Origin: Flavobacterium sp. ACN6
Lineage (GTDB): Bacteria > Bacteroidota > Bacteroidia > Flavobacteriales > Flavobacteriaceae
Direction: 5' to 3'
Length of the DNA stretch: 64,000 nt
Assembly: GCF_002304005.1 (NCBI RefSeq)
Contig: NZ_MRCQ01000007.1
Location: forward strand, 236,321 to 300,320
The number at the start of each line of letters is the position of its first letter. The first letter of the stretch is position 1. The position numbers and the translations under genes were made by a program. Positions 8,120 to 19,861 of the stretch are shown here, piece by piece. The notes beneath the pieces are model-generated. The model worked only from the letters and a program-made list of their open reading frames with translations, did no database searches and was not told where the DNA came from.

Positions 8120-10084
8120 ATGTATAAAAAGGTTTTTTTAGTATCAATTTTTATATCGTTATTGACTGGTAATTTGATTTTTTCACAGCAAAAAGTTTTG
8201 CCTGGAGCAGTATCAGATCCCTATTTTTGGATTAAATCAAAAAATAGCGGCGAAAATTATTATTGGGAAAGCCTGACAGATAAGGAAGCAAAGATTTCTG
8301 GAAAAAGACATGCTGGTGCAGTTTTTAATTTTAATCCGAGTATTGTTTTTGATACCGCGCAAGACTCTTTGATTCTGCCTTTAGGAATTAATACTAAAAG
8401 ACGCCAGACTTTGTTTATGGTTTACAAAGTGAAAGACAGTATTAAAGAACAATTTTTGTGGACAATCACAGATCCTAAAAAAGTACTTTCGGTTGGAACC
8501 AATAAACGTTTGGTAGATCTTAAGAAATATTCCTATCAATCGTATCAGGAAAAGATAAAACCGCATAAAGCAAACATTCATTTTTTTCAGCAGAACATAA
8601 CTGATAGTGTTGCAAAGTTATCGTCCATAACGATTGGGCAAAAGCCAAAATTTGAAAAACTGCCGCCAGAAGAATTTGCGGGAAACATCAGCGAAATTCT
8701 GGTTTACAACCGAGTTTTATCTGGTTTAGAAACGCAGAAAGCGGCCAGTTATTTGGCCATCAAATACGGAATTTCACTTTCTCAGTTTGACAATAAAAAC
8801 TACCTCAACAGTCAGGGAACAACTATTTGGGACGCAGACAAACATAAAGGATTTACATCTTCAATTACCGCTGTTGGCCGTGACGATGCCAGCGGTTTGT
8901 TGCAGCCTAAAAGCAGTAATATGATTGAAGAAGGACTTTTGACGGTTGAACTTAAAAGTAAGTCAGGCAAAATTCCAGATAATTATTTTGCTTTTTGGAG
9001 TGATAACGGAAAAAATCTTTTAGTAAAAAAACAAGAACAGGGTGAACCAATTGGCATTTCACGAGAATGGCAGCTAGATTTTGCAAATCCGAGTGATTTG
9101 AGTTTGAATTGGACTTTGAACCCCGCATTTATAAAAGGGACTTTACCAAAAGATACTTATTATTGGTTGTGGGTAGATTATTCAGGGAAAGGGACATACA
9201 ATGAAAGTGACTCAGAATATATTCGTCTGGCAAGTACATCAAGCAGCGAAAAATTAGTTTTAAACGATTTTGACTGGAATAAACAAAAAACTGGAAGCAC
9301 AAAATTTACCTTAAAAGTGGCGCCCGTAATGTTTAGCAGAGTCTGGATTACAGAAGCAACTTGCGGTGTATCAGGATCTGGAGAGTTAAATTATTCGATT
9401 GAAGGCGGAGAAGCACCCTTTACTGTAACCGTTAAAAAAGAAGGAAGCGAAGCGGTTGTAAAACAATGGAACCAAGCAGCAAAAAGTAAAACGGGAGTAC
9501 AGCTTTCGTCTGGAACTTATGATTATATCGTTAAAGATGCAAAGGGAAATTTATACAATGAAACCGTTTTTGTTGCCGATAAAGAAGGCACGTTTCCGAA
9601 CTTAAAATCAGATTATTTATTAACAGATGGAAATGCTTTAACTCTGGATGCAAGTAAAGATTTGCCAGCAGGAAATTACGAATATCAATGGTTTTATGAA
9701 GGTAATTTTATCGATGATAATCCAAGAATTTTAATTGATCAGCCAGGTAATTATGAACTTAGGTTATTAAATTCTCAGGAATGTAAAACTTCTAAAAAGA
9801 TTGCTGTTGCAACAGATGGAAAAGAAATTACAGATTCAAGCATATTGATCTTATATCCGAATCCAACGCCTGACGGAAAATTTTCTATTGCGATGCAGTT
9901 TCCTAAAAAAACAAATGCTGCAATCAGGATCTATTCTCCAACAGGATCACTTGTAAAGGAGAAACAATTTACACAAATAGAAACTTACCTGTACGAAGAC
10001 AGCATAAAAGCCGCAACAGGTATGTATTTGGTCAATGTGACGTCAGATTTTGGTACAAAAACCTTTAAAGTAATTGTGAAATAA
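8120..10084 (+). CDS. T9SS type A sorting-domain protein with LamG-like region
   Basis: 654-residue exported protein. It has a signal peptide (about 1-22), a jelly-roll/LamG-like N-terminal half with the segment EILVYNRVLSGLETQKAASYLAIKYGIS seen split across about 190-220 in Bacteroidetes surface proteins, and Ig-like or SprB-like beta domains in the middle (about 395-560). The C-terminal 75 residues are a type A T9SS sorting domain: ILYPNPTPDGKFSI, then YSPTGSLV and GMYLVNV, ending FKVIVK. It should cross the outer membrane through T9SS and be attached or released. It is 76 bp before the Rhs giant on the same strand, which suggests that the two act together (inference). Confidence 0.85.
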   Translation: MYKKVFLVSIFISLLTGNLIFSQQKVLPGAVSDPYFWIKSKNSGENYYWESLTDKEAKISGKRHAGAVFNFNPSIVFDTAQDSLILPLGINTKRRQTLFMVYKVKDSIKEQFLWTITDPKKVLSVGTNKRLVDLKKYSYQSYQEKIKPHKANIHFFQQNITDSVAKLSSITIGQKPKFEKLPPEEFAGNISEILVYNRVLSGLETQKAASYLAIKYGISLSQFDNKNYLNSQGTTIWDADKHKGFTSSITAVGRDDASGLLQPKSSNMIEEGLLTVELKSKSGKIPDNYFAFWSDNGKNLLVKKQEQGEPIGISREWQLDFANPSDLSLNWTLNPAFIKGTLPKDTYYWLWVDYSGKGTYNESDSEYIRLASTSSSEKLVLNDFDWNKQKTGSTKFTLKVAPVMFSRVWITEATCGVSGSGELNYSIEGGEAPFTVTVKKEGSEAVVKQWNQAAKSKTGVQLSSGTYDYIVKDAKGNLYNETVFVADKEGTFPNLKSDYLLTDGNALTLDASKDLPAGNYEYQWFYEGNFIDDNPRILIDQPGNYELRLLNSQECKTSKKIAVATDGKEITDSSILILYPNPTPDGKFSIAMQFPKKTNAAIRIYSPTGSLVKEKQFTQIETYLYEDSIKAATGMYLVNVTSDFGTKTFKVIVK

Positions 10085-10160
10085 TTTGAAGTTTAAAAAA
10101 ACTTCAAGCTGTATTGCTATATAATATTAACCGATTGCCCCTAATCGATTATTCTGATTT

Positions 10161-13100
10161 ATGAAAAATAAAATTATATTACTTGTATTTTTAATTGGTA
10201 CATTTTTATTTGCCGCGAATTTTGGTGAATATAAAATGAGTTCATTATTCTCTGAAAATACCTCAACAGAAGAAGTTTTGACTTCCAAGTCAGATTCAAC
10301 AGTAATAATTAAAAATGACAACAAAAGTACTAAACTGTTTACGGCCGATATTAAAGAGGGAAATATTGGAGTGAATACTACTGAAGAGGTTGATGACGCG
10401 TATGATAACGTTTTTCATTTGAAAGTAGACGAGCTGCCAGAAAATAATGAAAATGCTTATTTGGAATATGAATTATATGGTTACGATCAATCTGCTTCAA
10501 TTTCTAGAAGTTTAAACAATCAGCCAAGTATTGGAGGGCAGTTTTTATCTGAAAATAAAGCGTGGACAAAACAATCAGAATTGTTATCTGAAAAATCATT
10601 GAGACAAGGAGATAACGTGCTTTTATTTACAGCTCCAGACGGTATTTTAAACGGATATAAAATCAAAAACGTACGAATCGTTTACAAATCAGAAACTGCT
10701 TCTAAGAATTTCACGCTGTTAAAATCAGAAGATAAATTATATATCAAGGGAACTAATTTTCCTTCGCAGATCAAAAAAATGACCATCGCTGGAATTGCTG
10801 TTGATGTTAACCAGCCAGAATTTGAATTGGTTTTGGATGGAAAAAGTATCGGTAGATCAATTTTAGTACAAAAAGAAACTGCAACACGGGTAATTGTAAA
10901 CGAAAAATTAGAACTAAATCAATTTCTAAAAGTTCCAAGTTTCAGGCCGTTAGAAAATGCTAAAGAACGTATTGCTAAAACGATAAATTTTGAAACCGTA
11001 AATACTTTAGATTACAAAGATTTTTCGGCTGTTTTTCCTGTCGGAGCTTTAAAAAACAATGTAAAAGTATCCGTAAGCGGTTTAAGAAAAATAGATATTG
11101 CGCCGTTAAACTCGGCAATGGTCAATGTAACAGGAACTAATGCAGGATATAGATTACTGCCACACGGAACTATTTTTGAAAAAGCCGTTACACTTTCACT
11201 TCCTTACGATAAAAAAACAATCCCAGAAGGTTATACAGAAAAAGACATTAATGTATTTTATTTTGATGAAAATAAACGTCTTTGGCAGGAAGTAACCAAA
11301 GATTCCTTAGACATCAAACAGGGAATAATTAAGGCTAAAACAACCCATTTTACCGATTTTATTGCTGGAATTATCAAAATGCCTGAATCTCCAGAAACAT
11401 CTGGTTACACGCCAACAAGTATAAAAGATTTAAAAGCGGCAAGTCCGCTTGTTGGAATTCAGTCTATTGCACCGCCATCTGCAAACGGAAGAGGAACAAT
11501 GAGTACAGGATTTTCTATCGTAATTCCGAATGGAAGAGGAGGCATGCAGCCGTCTTTGAATTTGCAATATGACAGTGACGGCGGACACAGCTGGGCAGGA
11601 ATGGGCTGGGATATTTCGGCACCGGCTGTAAGTATTGAAACAAGATGGGGAGCGCCAAGATATGACGCGGTAAGTGAAACTGAAAGTTATTCTATCAGCG
11701 GTGAAGCATTGATTCCTAATTCGCACAGAGCAGAATGGATTGGCAGAACCACAGATAAACAATTTTATCCAAGACGAGAAGGTGCTTTTCAGCAGATTAT
11801 TCGTAAAGGATCATCTCCTAAAAATTATTATTGGGTTGTAAAAGATAAAAGCGGTGTGGCCAGTTATTACGGAGGAAATTTATCCGGACTTTCAGCAAAT
11901 GGTGTTTTACAGGATGGAAACGGAAATGTTGGGCATTGGGCACTTTGCCTTCAGGTCGATTTAAAAGGAAATACGGTCGAATATGAATATGACAAAAGCG
12001 ATGGCGAATTGTATCTTAAAAAAGTGTATTACACTGGTTTTAATTCTCAAAAAGGAAACTACAGCGTAACTTTTGTGAAAAACTCAGATTTAGGCGAAGC
12101 AAACCGCCCTGATGTTCAAGTTTCGGCACGATTAGGTTTTAGACAACTAAATAATCAATTATTACGTAAAATTGAAGTCCGCTATAAAAACGACATGGTT
12201 CGCAGTTACGAATTGAATTATACGGAAGGTGCATATAAGAAAACCTTACTTAAGTCTGTTTCAGAATACGATTCAGAGTCTAATTTGTTTTATACCAATA
12301 CGCTTGATTATTTTGATGATGTTCGTGATGCATCTGGCAAGTACAATCCGTTTGGGCCGGAGCAAAATTGGAATGTACAGGACGATCAATTAAAAAATAA
12401 CATTCTCCCAAATGTAGATGTTTCTGGAAAACATACGCTGGGTAATAGTTCAAACGGTAAATCAGCAGGTATTAATTATCGTATTGGAGTTGGATTAGCA
12501 ACTGATACTGGAAATTTTAAACAAAATACCATTGGTGCCCATGGAGGGAATAGCTGGGGTTCCTCTGAAACTATCGTAATTCTGGAAGATTTAGATGGAG
12601 ATCAATTACCAGATAAAGTTTTTAGAAAAGGCAATAATGTATATTATAGAAAAAATCTTTCCAATCAAGGGACTAACGGTTTTGGGGAAATTCAGGAAAT
12701 CACACTAAATAATATCGGAAACTCGTCTAGTAAAACCTTTAACTGGGGAGTTGGTTTGATTTTAGGATATTCGCAAGTAAGTGCAAGTGTTGGTTTTGAC
12801 AAACAATACACAAAGAGCAAAACCAAAAGTTATTTTATGGACTTTAATGGTGATGGACTAGTGGATTTTGCCGATAACGGACAAGTGTATTATAATAGAC
12901 TTGTAGATGGAGTTCCAACTTTTAAGACGAGCAGCGGGGGTACTCCCGCACCAGTTTCAGGAAATGGAGAACTATCTTTAGAATTTCCTGACCCCGGAAT
13001 TACAAAAGAGCAGATGCAGATAAACAATCCTTTGCATGATGCTGTTCGTATGTGGGAAGCACCAGTTACAGGACAGATTAAAGTTTCACACAGATACCAA

Positions 13101-16100
13101 TTGCAGCAGGACTTTTCGCAGGAAAGAATCGAATATTTAACCAATGATGGAAAAGATAAGGCAGATGGAGTGGTATTGTTTTTCCAGAAACAGAATGGTT
13201 TAGTCTGGAAGCAGGCGATTGCATCAAATGATTACAACGAAAAAACAAAAGAAGATCTACTTACTGTAACAAAAGGCGAGAAGCTGTTTTTTAGGGTAAG
13301 TTCTTTATTAGATGGAAATTTTGATCAGGTTTTGTGGAGCCCAAAAATTTCTTATACAACAATAAATGACAATACGGGCAGTTTAGTTCCAATCGATGAT
13401 GATGCGGTAGATGCCAACTCGTATTCATTAAAAAATTATGATGCTGAGAAAGATTTTTTAAGCAGTACAAATTCTGGACTTTTAGTGCCGGCTGGCATGA
13501 TTTCTTTTGCAGGAAATTTTATAAAACCGATTACATCAGATCATGTGAGACTTCGAATTTTTAGAAAAAATCTTGATGCTGGAGCAGTCGAAACAATACT
13601 CTATGAAAGACTATTTAAAGCAAATGAAGCGGTTTCTTTTGATCTAAGCAGTATTGGAACAATAAATAATAATGTGACATCTCAAATTCGTTTTGTTTTA
13701 GAAAGTCAAACCAATGTTAACTGGAGTACAATAACATTTAACCCTTCAATCAATATGCCTCCTGTAGGAGTTGCTGCGCCAGAGAATAAAAAAATTGACG
13801 TGTTTTTGCAGCGTTATAAAAAGCGACAAGGAAATTATATTATTGAGAAAAAGGCTTCTGCTATTGATGGGATCTTATCAATTAATTTAGCTGGAACCGA
13901 TTTTGATTTAATTTCAGGATTTAGTCCGCTTAAGACAAAATTAAACGGAACAGTTATCATCACAGCAAAACAAAATAACCAATTGGCAGCAAGAAAGCGC
14001 TACAAAATGGTTAATGGAGTTTTGCAGGATGATTTAACTAATTTAGAACCTGTAACAGATTTTGCAAAAGTTATAAGCGGTTTGCCTATTGATTTGGAAA
14101 TTAGTGTTCCAGAATTAGAAAGTACTGCGTTGACTCAATTCTGCGTGTCGCTTTTTCAAATGCCGGTTTATTTAAATGTACTTGGAGATTTAGGAGCTGT
14201 TTGGACAGCAGATACAAACAAATATGCGGTTTATTCTCCATTTTATGCAGAGGAATTACAACTGGGATTAGGACATAGAGAATGGGGCGGTTTTGTGATT
14301 AACAACAGCGGCACTTTTGCTTCTGATTTAATTGCTGTATCTGAATTAAAAACATCTGATACTTATAATGCGCAGCCCAATTTAGATCCTGATAACCAAT
14401 CAGAAACAGAGCAGGAAGGTTATAGCATGTCTAAGGTTTATTTTGTTTCGATGCAGAGTATCTATAATCAAAACAATATGATTGGTCTGGAAACGACTTC
14501 TTATATTGATGGAAAATTTATGGGTGCATCGCGTCTGGGAGAAGATGATATTACATCTTATTATGATGCAAGTTTACCTGGTTTAGATGGAGGCGGTACA
14601 ATGGCGCTTACATTATTAAGTGAAAATGAAAGTACAAGTTATTCTGCAGGACTAAAAGTCGGGCCCCTTGGACCGGGGGGCAGTAAAGGAACGGGAACCA
14701 GCTATGTTACACAAACGATGGCAGATTTAAACGGAGACCGTTATCCTGATTATATTAGAGGAAAACAAGTTCAGTTTACTTCTCCAACAGGAGGTATAAG
14801 CAGTCAGAAAACAGATATTTACAATTACAGTCATGGCGAAAGTAAATCGGACGGGATAACTGCAGATGGAAGTTATTCTCATGGTTTTACCAAAACCGTT
14901 GAAAAAGTAGTACCCGCTTCTGATAGTAATTGTAACATTGTAAACATGAACGTATCTGAACAGCAATCTTTGGGTATTTCGGCAACCATTTCATTGTCTG
15001 GAAGTTTGAATAATAATGAAGATGAATCACAGTATCTGCATGCTGATATTAATGGAGATGGATTGGTGGACAGAATCAAGAAAACGGGTGAAGTAGCACT
15101 TAATTTTGGTTACGGATTTTTACCAGAAGAAAAGTGGAATTTTGAAGGAATTGCCACTGGATCTTCAGAAAATTGGGCTATAAGTCCATCGAGTGGTATG
15201 TCGTACAAGTCAAGTTCGTTTACAGGAGGATTTAATTACGGAAAAGGAACGGATACTTCCAATACTTTAATGATGGATGTCAACTCAGACGGTCTTGCAG
15301 ATAAAGTTGTTTATACTGGAGGAAAGATGATGGTATCTTTGAATATGGGAGATAGTTTTATGGAAGCTATTACCTATCCTAGATTCTCCAGAATGAACGA
15401 AAATAACAGTACCAGTTATGGAATAAGTACAGGTTTTAGTTACGACATTCCTATTCCTATTATCGGAATAAAAATTACACCAAGTATAGGTGGATCGGGT
15501 GGTTTTAGTACCAATCGAACTGAAGCAACTTTTAATGATATTGATGGTGATGGAAACTTAGATTATATACTTTCTGAAGATGAAAACAAACTAATAGTAC
15601 GTCTTTCCAATATCAAAAGAACTAATAAATTAAAAAGCGTTACAAACGGAGCAGGAAATAGTTACGTTGTAGATTACGAATTATTGAAACCAAGCTACGA
15701 AAATCCATACTCAAAATGGGTTTTACAGTCTGTTGATGTTTTTGACGGCCATGTAGGTGATGGAATTGATCATTCCATTGCAAAATTTAAATACGAGAAT
15801 GGTTATTACGATCGTCGAGAAAGAGAATTTTACGGGTTTGCGAAAGTAATTCAGGAACAAATTGATGCGGCAGATAATTCAGTTTTTACAACCAGCATTC
15901 AGGAATTTTACAATCAGGATTATTTCAGAAAAAATCTATTGATGCACAGTTACGCTTTAGACAAAAACGGAAAAATGCGTCAGGAGTCTGAAAACGAATA
16001 TAGTTTTGTTGATGTTGCAACACAGGCGAGTGTTCCTGTATCAGAGTTGAATTTACCATCTTGTGATGCTAAAAGAGTTTTTGTAGGATTGATTCATGCC

Positions 16101-19100
16101 AATCAAAAAGTATATGAAGGCGGAAGCGATTATCTAGAAACCAATACTTTTAATACGTATGATGCCAACGGAAATATTATTCAATACGAAGATTTAGGAA
16201 ATGGTTCTGCTGCTGATAAAGTAACGGCCAAAATTAGTTACTATGAAAGTACTACGCCTTATTATGGTGGAATCCCAAGGCAGTTAGAAGTATTTACAAC
16301 CGACGGTTTACGCCGAAAAAGAGCAACGACAATTAATACAACAACAGCCGAAGTTACTCAGATCAAAAACTACAGCGCCGCCGACAAGATTGCCGTTACA
16401 GATATTGCCTATGATACTTACGGAAACCTGCAGAAAATTACAGGTCCGACAAATCACAAAGCACAGCGTATGACATTAGAATATGTATTTGATCCCGAAA
16501 ACAATCAATACATGACAGAGATCAAAGATGCTTTTGGTTATCAGAATAAAATGGAATATGATTATCGTTTTGGAATTCCAATAAAAACAACTGATCGTAA
16601 TGATCAAATCACAAATTATACATTAGACGCAAAAGGTCGTACAGCAACAATTAAAGCACCATACGAAATTGCATCAGGTAAACCGTATACAATTGCGTAT
16701 GAATATTTCCCGGAAGCAAAAGTACCTTATGCTAAAACAAAAAATTACGATCCAGAATTAGATAAGGATATTGAAACTTATACCTACACAGATGGATTAG
16801 GGAGAGCTTTGCAGATTAAAAAAACAGCCAGTTTGTTTACGCAGGCGGGAAGTGCTGACCAAGAAGCACAAATTGTTTCTGGAAAAGTAATTTATGATGG
16901 TTTGGCAAGACCCATAACAAGTTATTATCCAACAACTACAACAACGATTGATAATAATTTTAGTACAGCAATATCAAATGTAACTCCGACAAAAACGGAA
17001 TACGATGAGGTAAACCGACCAATAAAAGTAACATTGCCTGACGGAAGCACTAATACAACCACTTTTGCAATAGAAGCCTACGATGGACTTCCAGTTCTTC
17101 GTACAACACAGACAGATGCACTAAATAATACAAGTCAGACCTATACAGATGCTACAGGGCAGAATTTAGCCAGTATGCAAAACGATTTGACGACAAAGTT
17201 TGAAACCAATGCCTTAGGAGAAATGATCAAAGTTACAGATGCTATGGATCACATTACCAAAAGCAGCTACGATTGGCTGGGCAGACGTGTAGAGTTTACG
17301 CATCCAGATGCAGGCACAACGACAATGCAGTATGATTTGGCAGGAAACTTAACAACCCGTATTACGCAGGATATTAAAAATACCACACCAAATGGCGGTG
17401 CAATTGAATATGTATATAATTATAACCGTTTAGAGAGTATAAAATACCCTAAAAACCCACAGAATAATGTACAGTACAATTATGGTAAAGCAGATGGTAC
17501 AGCAGCACGCAGAGGTCGATTATGGTTTGTGCAGGACGCCAGCGGCGGACAGGAATTTTTCTACGGAAAATCGGGCGAGGTAGAAAAAGAAATTCGCACA
17601 CTTCGTATTACACCTACAGATATACAAACCTATATTTCGCAATACGAATACGATACTTGGAACAGAATCCAGAAAATGACGTATCCTGATGGTGAAGTGG
17701 TAGAATATACGTATAACCGTGCTGGAAACCTGCAAAGCATGCAGGGCAAGAAAGAAAGCCACACTTACGATTACATCAAACAATTAAGTTATGATGAATT
17801 TGAACAGCGTAAATATTTAAAATACGGTAATGATACCGAAACCAATTATACCTACGATCCAGTAATGCGAAGATTACAGCAGCTGCAGGTAAAAAGCGGT
17901 TCTAGACAAGTAATGAATAATTCGTATGGATATGATTTAGTTGGAAATGTTTTGAATATAAAAAATACAGCACCAGTTGTAAACAATACTTTAGGAGGGA
18001 CATCATCTCACGAATATCAATATGATGATTTTTACAGATTAAAATCGGCAAAGGCAAATTATCAAGGTGAGTTCACCAAAGCAAGTTATGAGCTGAATAT
18101 GAGCTATAACAAAATGCATAACATCATAAAAAAGGATTTAGTACATACGGTAAACAATGAACAGAAAGGTTATGTATTAGATTACAATTACGATAACGAA
18201 CTTCATCCTAATGCGCCAAATAAAATTGCTGAGGCAGGAAAAACTATACCAAGAGAATATGTTTATGACGGCAACGGAAACCCAACGAGTTACACGGAAG
18301 ATCAAAACTTCAGAAAAATGACATGGGATGAAGAAAACCGTTTAATGGGAATAAATGATAACGGACGAATTCACCAATTTACGTATGATGCAGCAGGAGA
18401 GAGAGTACTAAAAAGTTCAGGCGACTCACAAAACGTTGCAATAAATGGTGAAACTGCAGCAACCATTGTACACACGGATGATTACACAGGTTATGTCTCT
18501 CCGTATTTTGTGATTAGCAAAGGTAAATTTACCAAGCATTATTTTGAAGGCGCAGGGCGTATTGTGAGTAAATTAGGAAATGGATCTTTTGCACAGCCTT
18601 TAAAAATAACAGCTGGAGGTGTTAATTATGGTAAGCTGACAGCAGAACAGCAAAAAGCATTAGATACGTATGTAAAAAGCTTAGGCTTGCCTCCAGGACC
18701 TCCAACGCAGCAGGGAATTTATGCAACTCCAGAATTTACAGGAGATCCATATCCTAGTGAAGTTATTAAACCAGTTGAAGAAAATCAAGAACCGCCGGAA
18801 GGCTGGCCTAGAAACCCAATTTTCAATGCGCCAGGCGATGTTCCTGGTCCGCCGGTACAATTTGGTCCTCCTGTTGAACCCACAACCGTAAAAGGCGGAG
18901 AAGGTTTTACTGGAACTGGAATGCCAGAAAATGATATTTTTTATTTCCATCCTGATCATTTGGGAAGTACTTCGTATATTACAGCTCGAAACGGATCTAT
19001 TTCACAGCATGTGGAGTATATCGCTTTTGGGGAGGTTTTGTTTGAGGAGCATTCATCGTCTTTTTCTAGCTCTTATTTGTTTAATGGGAAGGAATTGGAT

Positions 19101-19847
19101 AGGGAGACGAATTTGTCTTATTTTGGAGCTCGATATTATGATGCAAAAACTAGTTTGTGGTTGAATGTTGATCCATTAGCACTTTATAATCCTGTATTTG
19201 AGGATGAGTTTTATTTTGATGGACAGCATAATGGAGGTATTTATTATAGTGGGAATTTAAATCCATATATTTATTGTTATCAGAATCCAATAAAGTATAT
19301 TGATCCTAATGGAAAACAAGTCGAGTTTAATTTATTGTATGATAACTGGCCAAAAAATGAAGATGAAACTGATGATAAAAATAATATTCAAGTTTTTAAA
19401 TCTATTTGGGGAGACAAATACAATGAGACAACCCTAAAGTTAGAAGGTAATATATATATCGAAAATGCTTGTGCAACAAGAGGATCTATTGCATTGGGGC
19501 TTTCCAAGATTAAAATACCAGAAAAATATACTGATTTTTATGGTTTTATTGGAGGGATGAAAGATAAGCCTATAACAAGTACAGCAACTAAAATGTTAAA
19601 AGTTATGAAGGAATTGTATAAAAGTAATCCTGAAAAAATAACAAAAATTAGTAATCCAAAATCACGCGAGGCTATCGATCAAGCGTTTAATGGAAAAAAA
19701 GGAATGTATATTATGATTGCGAAAGATGGTAGTGGGTTTACAGGACATGTGGGGCTATATGATGGAGATACTGTTTTAGGGGGAGAAAACCATTATTATG
19801 TAGAGCAAGCAAAAGAGGTGTATTTGTTTAAGGCAGATGAAAATTAA
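10161..19847 (+). CDS. SpvB/TcdB-Rhs polymorphic toxin with a Tae4-like amidase tip
   Basis: 3228 residues. Order by approximate residue: signal peptide 1-20; beta-rich and ZU5-like region 250-400; SpvB/TcB domain from about 420 (NGRGTMSTGFSIVIPNGRGG, GMGWDIS); FG-GAP/VCBS-like DxNGDG(L/R)xD repeats near 810, 895, 1520, 1630, 1705 and 1795; Rhs YD repeats 2070-2750; a proline-rich linker 2840-2920; the Rhs core (DHLGSTSYI, then YLFNGKELDRE, FGARYYD, DPLALYNP) 2930-3020; and the tip after YIDPNG at about 3054. The tip carries NACATRGSIAL (Cys3104) and TGHVGLYDG (His3196), matching the Cys and His motifs of Tae4 amidases, which cut peptidoglycan stem peptides. It has no PAAR domain and no T9SS sorting domain, so its export route is open. 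The next gene is a candidate immunity gene. Confidence 0.85.
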   Translation: MKNKIILLVFLIGTFLFAANFGEYKMSSLFSENTSTEEVLTSKSDSTVIIKNDNKSTKLFTADIKEGNIGVNTTEEVDDAYDNVFHLKVDELPENNENAYLEYELYGYDQSASISRSLNNQPSIGGQFLSENKAWTKQSELLSEKSLRQGDNVLLFTAPDGILNGYKIKNVRIVYKSETASKNFTLLKSEDKLYIKGTNFPSQIKKMTIAGIAVDVNQPEFELVLDGKSIGRSILVQKETATRVIVNEKLELNQFLKVPSFRPLENAKERIAKTINFETVNTLDYKDFSAVFPVGALKNNVKVSVSGLRKIDIAPLNSAMVNVTGTNAGYRLLPHGTIFEKAVTLSLPYDKKTIPEGYTEKDINVFYFDENKRLWQEVTKDSLDIKQGIIKAKTTHFTDFIAGIIKMPESPETSGYTPTSIKDLKAASPLVGIQSIAPPSANGRGTMSTGFSIVIPNGRGGMQPSLNLQYDSDGGHSWAGMGWDISAPAVSIETRWGAPRYDAVSETESYSISGEALIPNSHRAEWIGRTTDKQFYPRREGAFQQIIRKGSSPKNYYWVVKDKSGVASYYGGNLSGLSANGVLQDGNGNVGHWALCLQVDLKGNTVEYEYDKSDGELYLKKVYYTGFNSQKGNYSVTFVKNSDLGEANRPDVQVSARLGFRQLNNQLLRKIEVRYKNDMVRSYELNYTEGAYKKTLLKSVSEYDSESNLFYTNTLDYFDDVRDASGKYNPFGPEQNWNVQDDQLKNNILPNVDVSGKHTLGNSSNGKSAGINYRIGVGLATDTGNFKQNTIGAHGGNSWGSSETIVILEDLDGDQLPDKVFRKGNNVYYRKNLSNQGTNGFGEIQEITLNNIGNSSSKTFNWGVGLILGYSQVSASVGFDKQYTKSKTKSYFMDFNGDGLVDFADNGQVYYNRLVDGVPTFKTSSGGTPAPVSGNGELSLEFPDPGITKEQMQINNPLHDAVRMWEAPVTGQIKVSHRYQLQQDFSQERIEYLTNDGKDKADGVVLFFQKQNGLVWKQAIASNDYNEKTKEDLLTVTKGEKLFFRVSSLLDGNFDQVLWSPKISYTTINDNTGSLVPIDDDAVDANSYSLKNYDAEKDFLSSTNSGLLVPAGMISFAGNFIKPITSDHVRLRIFRKNLDAGAVETILYERLFKANEAVSFDLSSIGTINNNVTSQIRFVLESQTNVNWSTITFNPSINMPPVGVAAPENKKIDVFLQRYKKRQGNYIIEKKASAIDGILSINLAGTDFDLISGFSPLKTKLNGTVIITAKQNNQLAARKRYKMVNGVLQDDLTNLEPVTDFAKVISGLPIDLEISVPELESTALTQFCVSLFQMPVYLNVLGDLGAVWTADTNKYAVYSPFYAEELQLGLGHREWGGFVINNSGTFASDLIAVSELKTSDTYNAQPNLDPDNQSETEQEGYSMSKVYFVSMQSIYNQNNMIGLETTSYIDGKFMGASRLGEDDITSYYDASLPGLDGGGTMALTLLSENESTSYSAGLKVGPLGPGGSKGTGTSYVTQTMADLNGDRYPDYIRGKQVQFTSPTGGISSQKTDIYNYSHGESKSDGITADGSYSHGFTKTVEKVVPASDSNCNIVNMNVSEQQSLGISATISLSGSLNNNEDESQYLHADINGDGLVDRIKKTGEVALNFGYGFLPEEKWNFEGIATGSSENWAISPSSGMSYKSSSFTGGFNYGKGTDTSNTLMMDVNSDGLADKVVYTGGKMMVSLNMGDSFMEAITYPRFSRMNENNSTSYGISTGFSYDIPIPIIGIKITPSIGGSGGFSTNRTEATFNDIDGDGNLDYILSEDENKLIVRLSNIKRTNKLKSVTNGAGNSYVVDYELLKPSYENPYSKWVLQSVDVFDGHVGDGIDHSIAKFKYENGYYDRREREFYGFAKVIQEQIDAADNSVFTTSIQEFYNQDYFRKNLLMHSYALDKNGKMRQESENEYSFVDVATQASVPVSELNLPSCDAKRVFVGLIHANQKVYEGGSDYLETNTFNTYDANGNIIQYEDLGNGSAADKVTAKISYYESTTPYYGGIPRQLEVFTTDGLRRKRATTINTTTAEVTQIKNYSAADKIAVTDIAYDTYGNLQKITGPTNHKAQRMTLEYVFDPENNQYMTEIKDAFGYQNKMEYDYRFGIPIKTTDRNDQITNYTLDAKGRTATIKAPYEIASGKPYTIAYEYFPEAKVPYAKTKNYDPELDKDIETYTYTDGLGRALQIKKTASLFTQAGSADQEAQIVSGKVIYDGLARPITSYYPTTTTTIDNNFSTAISNVTPTKTEYDEVNRPIKVTLPDGSTNTTTFAIEAYDGLPVLRTTQTDALNNTSQTYTDATGQNLASMQNDLTTKFETNALGEMIKVTDAMDHITKSSYDWLGRRVEFTHPDAGTTTMQYDLAGNLTTRITQDIKNTTPNGGAIEYVYNYNRLESIKYPKNPQNNVQYNYGKADGTAARRGRLWFVQDASGGQEFFYGKSGEVEKEIRTLRITPTDIQTYISQYEYDTWNRIQKMTYPDGEVVEYTYNRAGNLQSMQGKKESHTYDYIKQLSYDEFEQRKYLKYGNDTETNYTYDPVMRRLQQLQVKSGSRQVMNNSYGYDLVGNVLNIKNTAPVVNNTLGGTSSHEYQYDDFYRLKSAKANYQGEFTKASYELNMSYNKMHNIIKKDLVHTVNNEQKGYVLDYNYDNELHPNAPNKIAEAGKTIPREYVYDGNGNPTSYTEDQNFRKMTWDEENRLMGINDNGRIHQFTYDAAGERVLKSSGDSQNVAINGETAATIVHTDDYTGYVSPYFVISKGKFTKHYFEGAGRIVSKLGNGSFAQPLKITAGGVNYGKLTAEQQKALDTYVKSLGLPPGPPTQQGIYATPEFTGDPYPSEVIKPVEENQEPPEGWPRNPIFNAPGDVPGPPVQFGPPVEPTTVKGGEGFTGTGMPENDIFYFHPDHLGSTSYITARNGSISQHVEYIAFGEVLFEEHSSSFSSSYLFNGKELDRETNLSYFGARYYDAKTSLWLNVDPLALYNPVFEDEFYFDGQHNGGIYYSGNLNPYIYCYQNPIKYIDPNGKQVEFNLLYDNWPKNEDETDDKNNIQVFKSIWGDKYNETTLKLEGNIYIENACATRGSIALGLSKIKIPEKYTDFYGFIGGMKDKPITSTATKMLKVMKELYKSNPEKITKISNPKSREAIDQAFNGKKGMYIMIAKDGSGFTGHVGLYDGDTVLGGENHYYVEQAKEVYLFKADEN

Positions 19848-19861
19848 TAAAATTTTAAAAG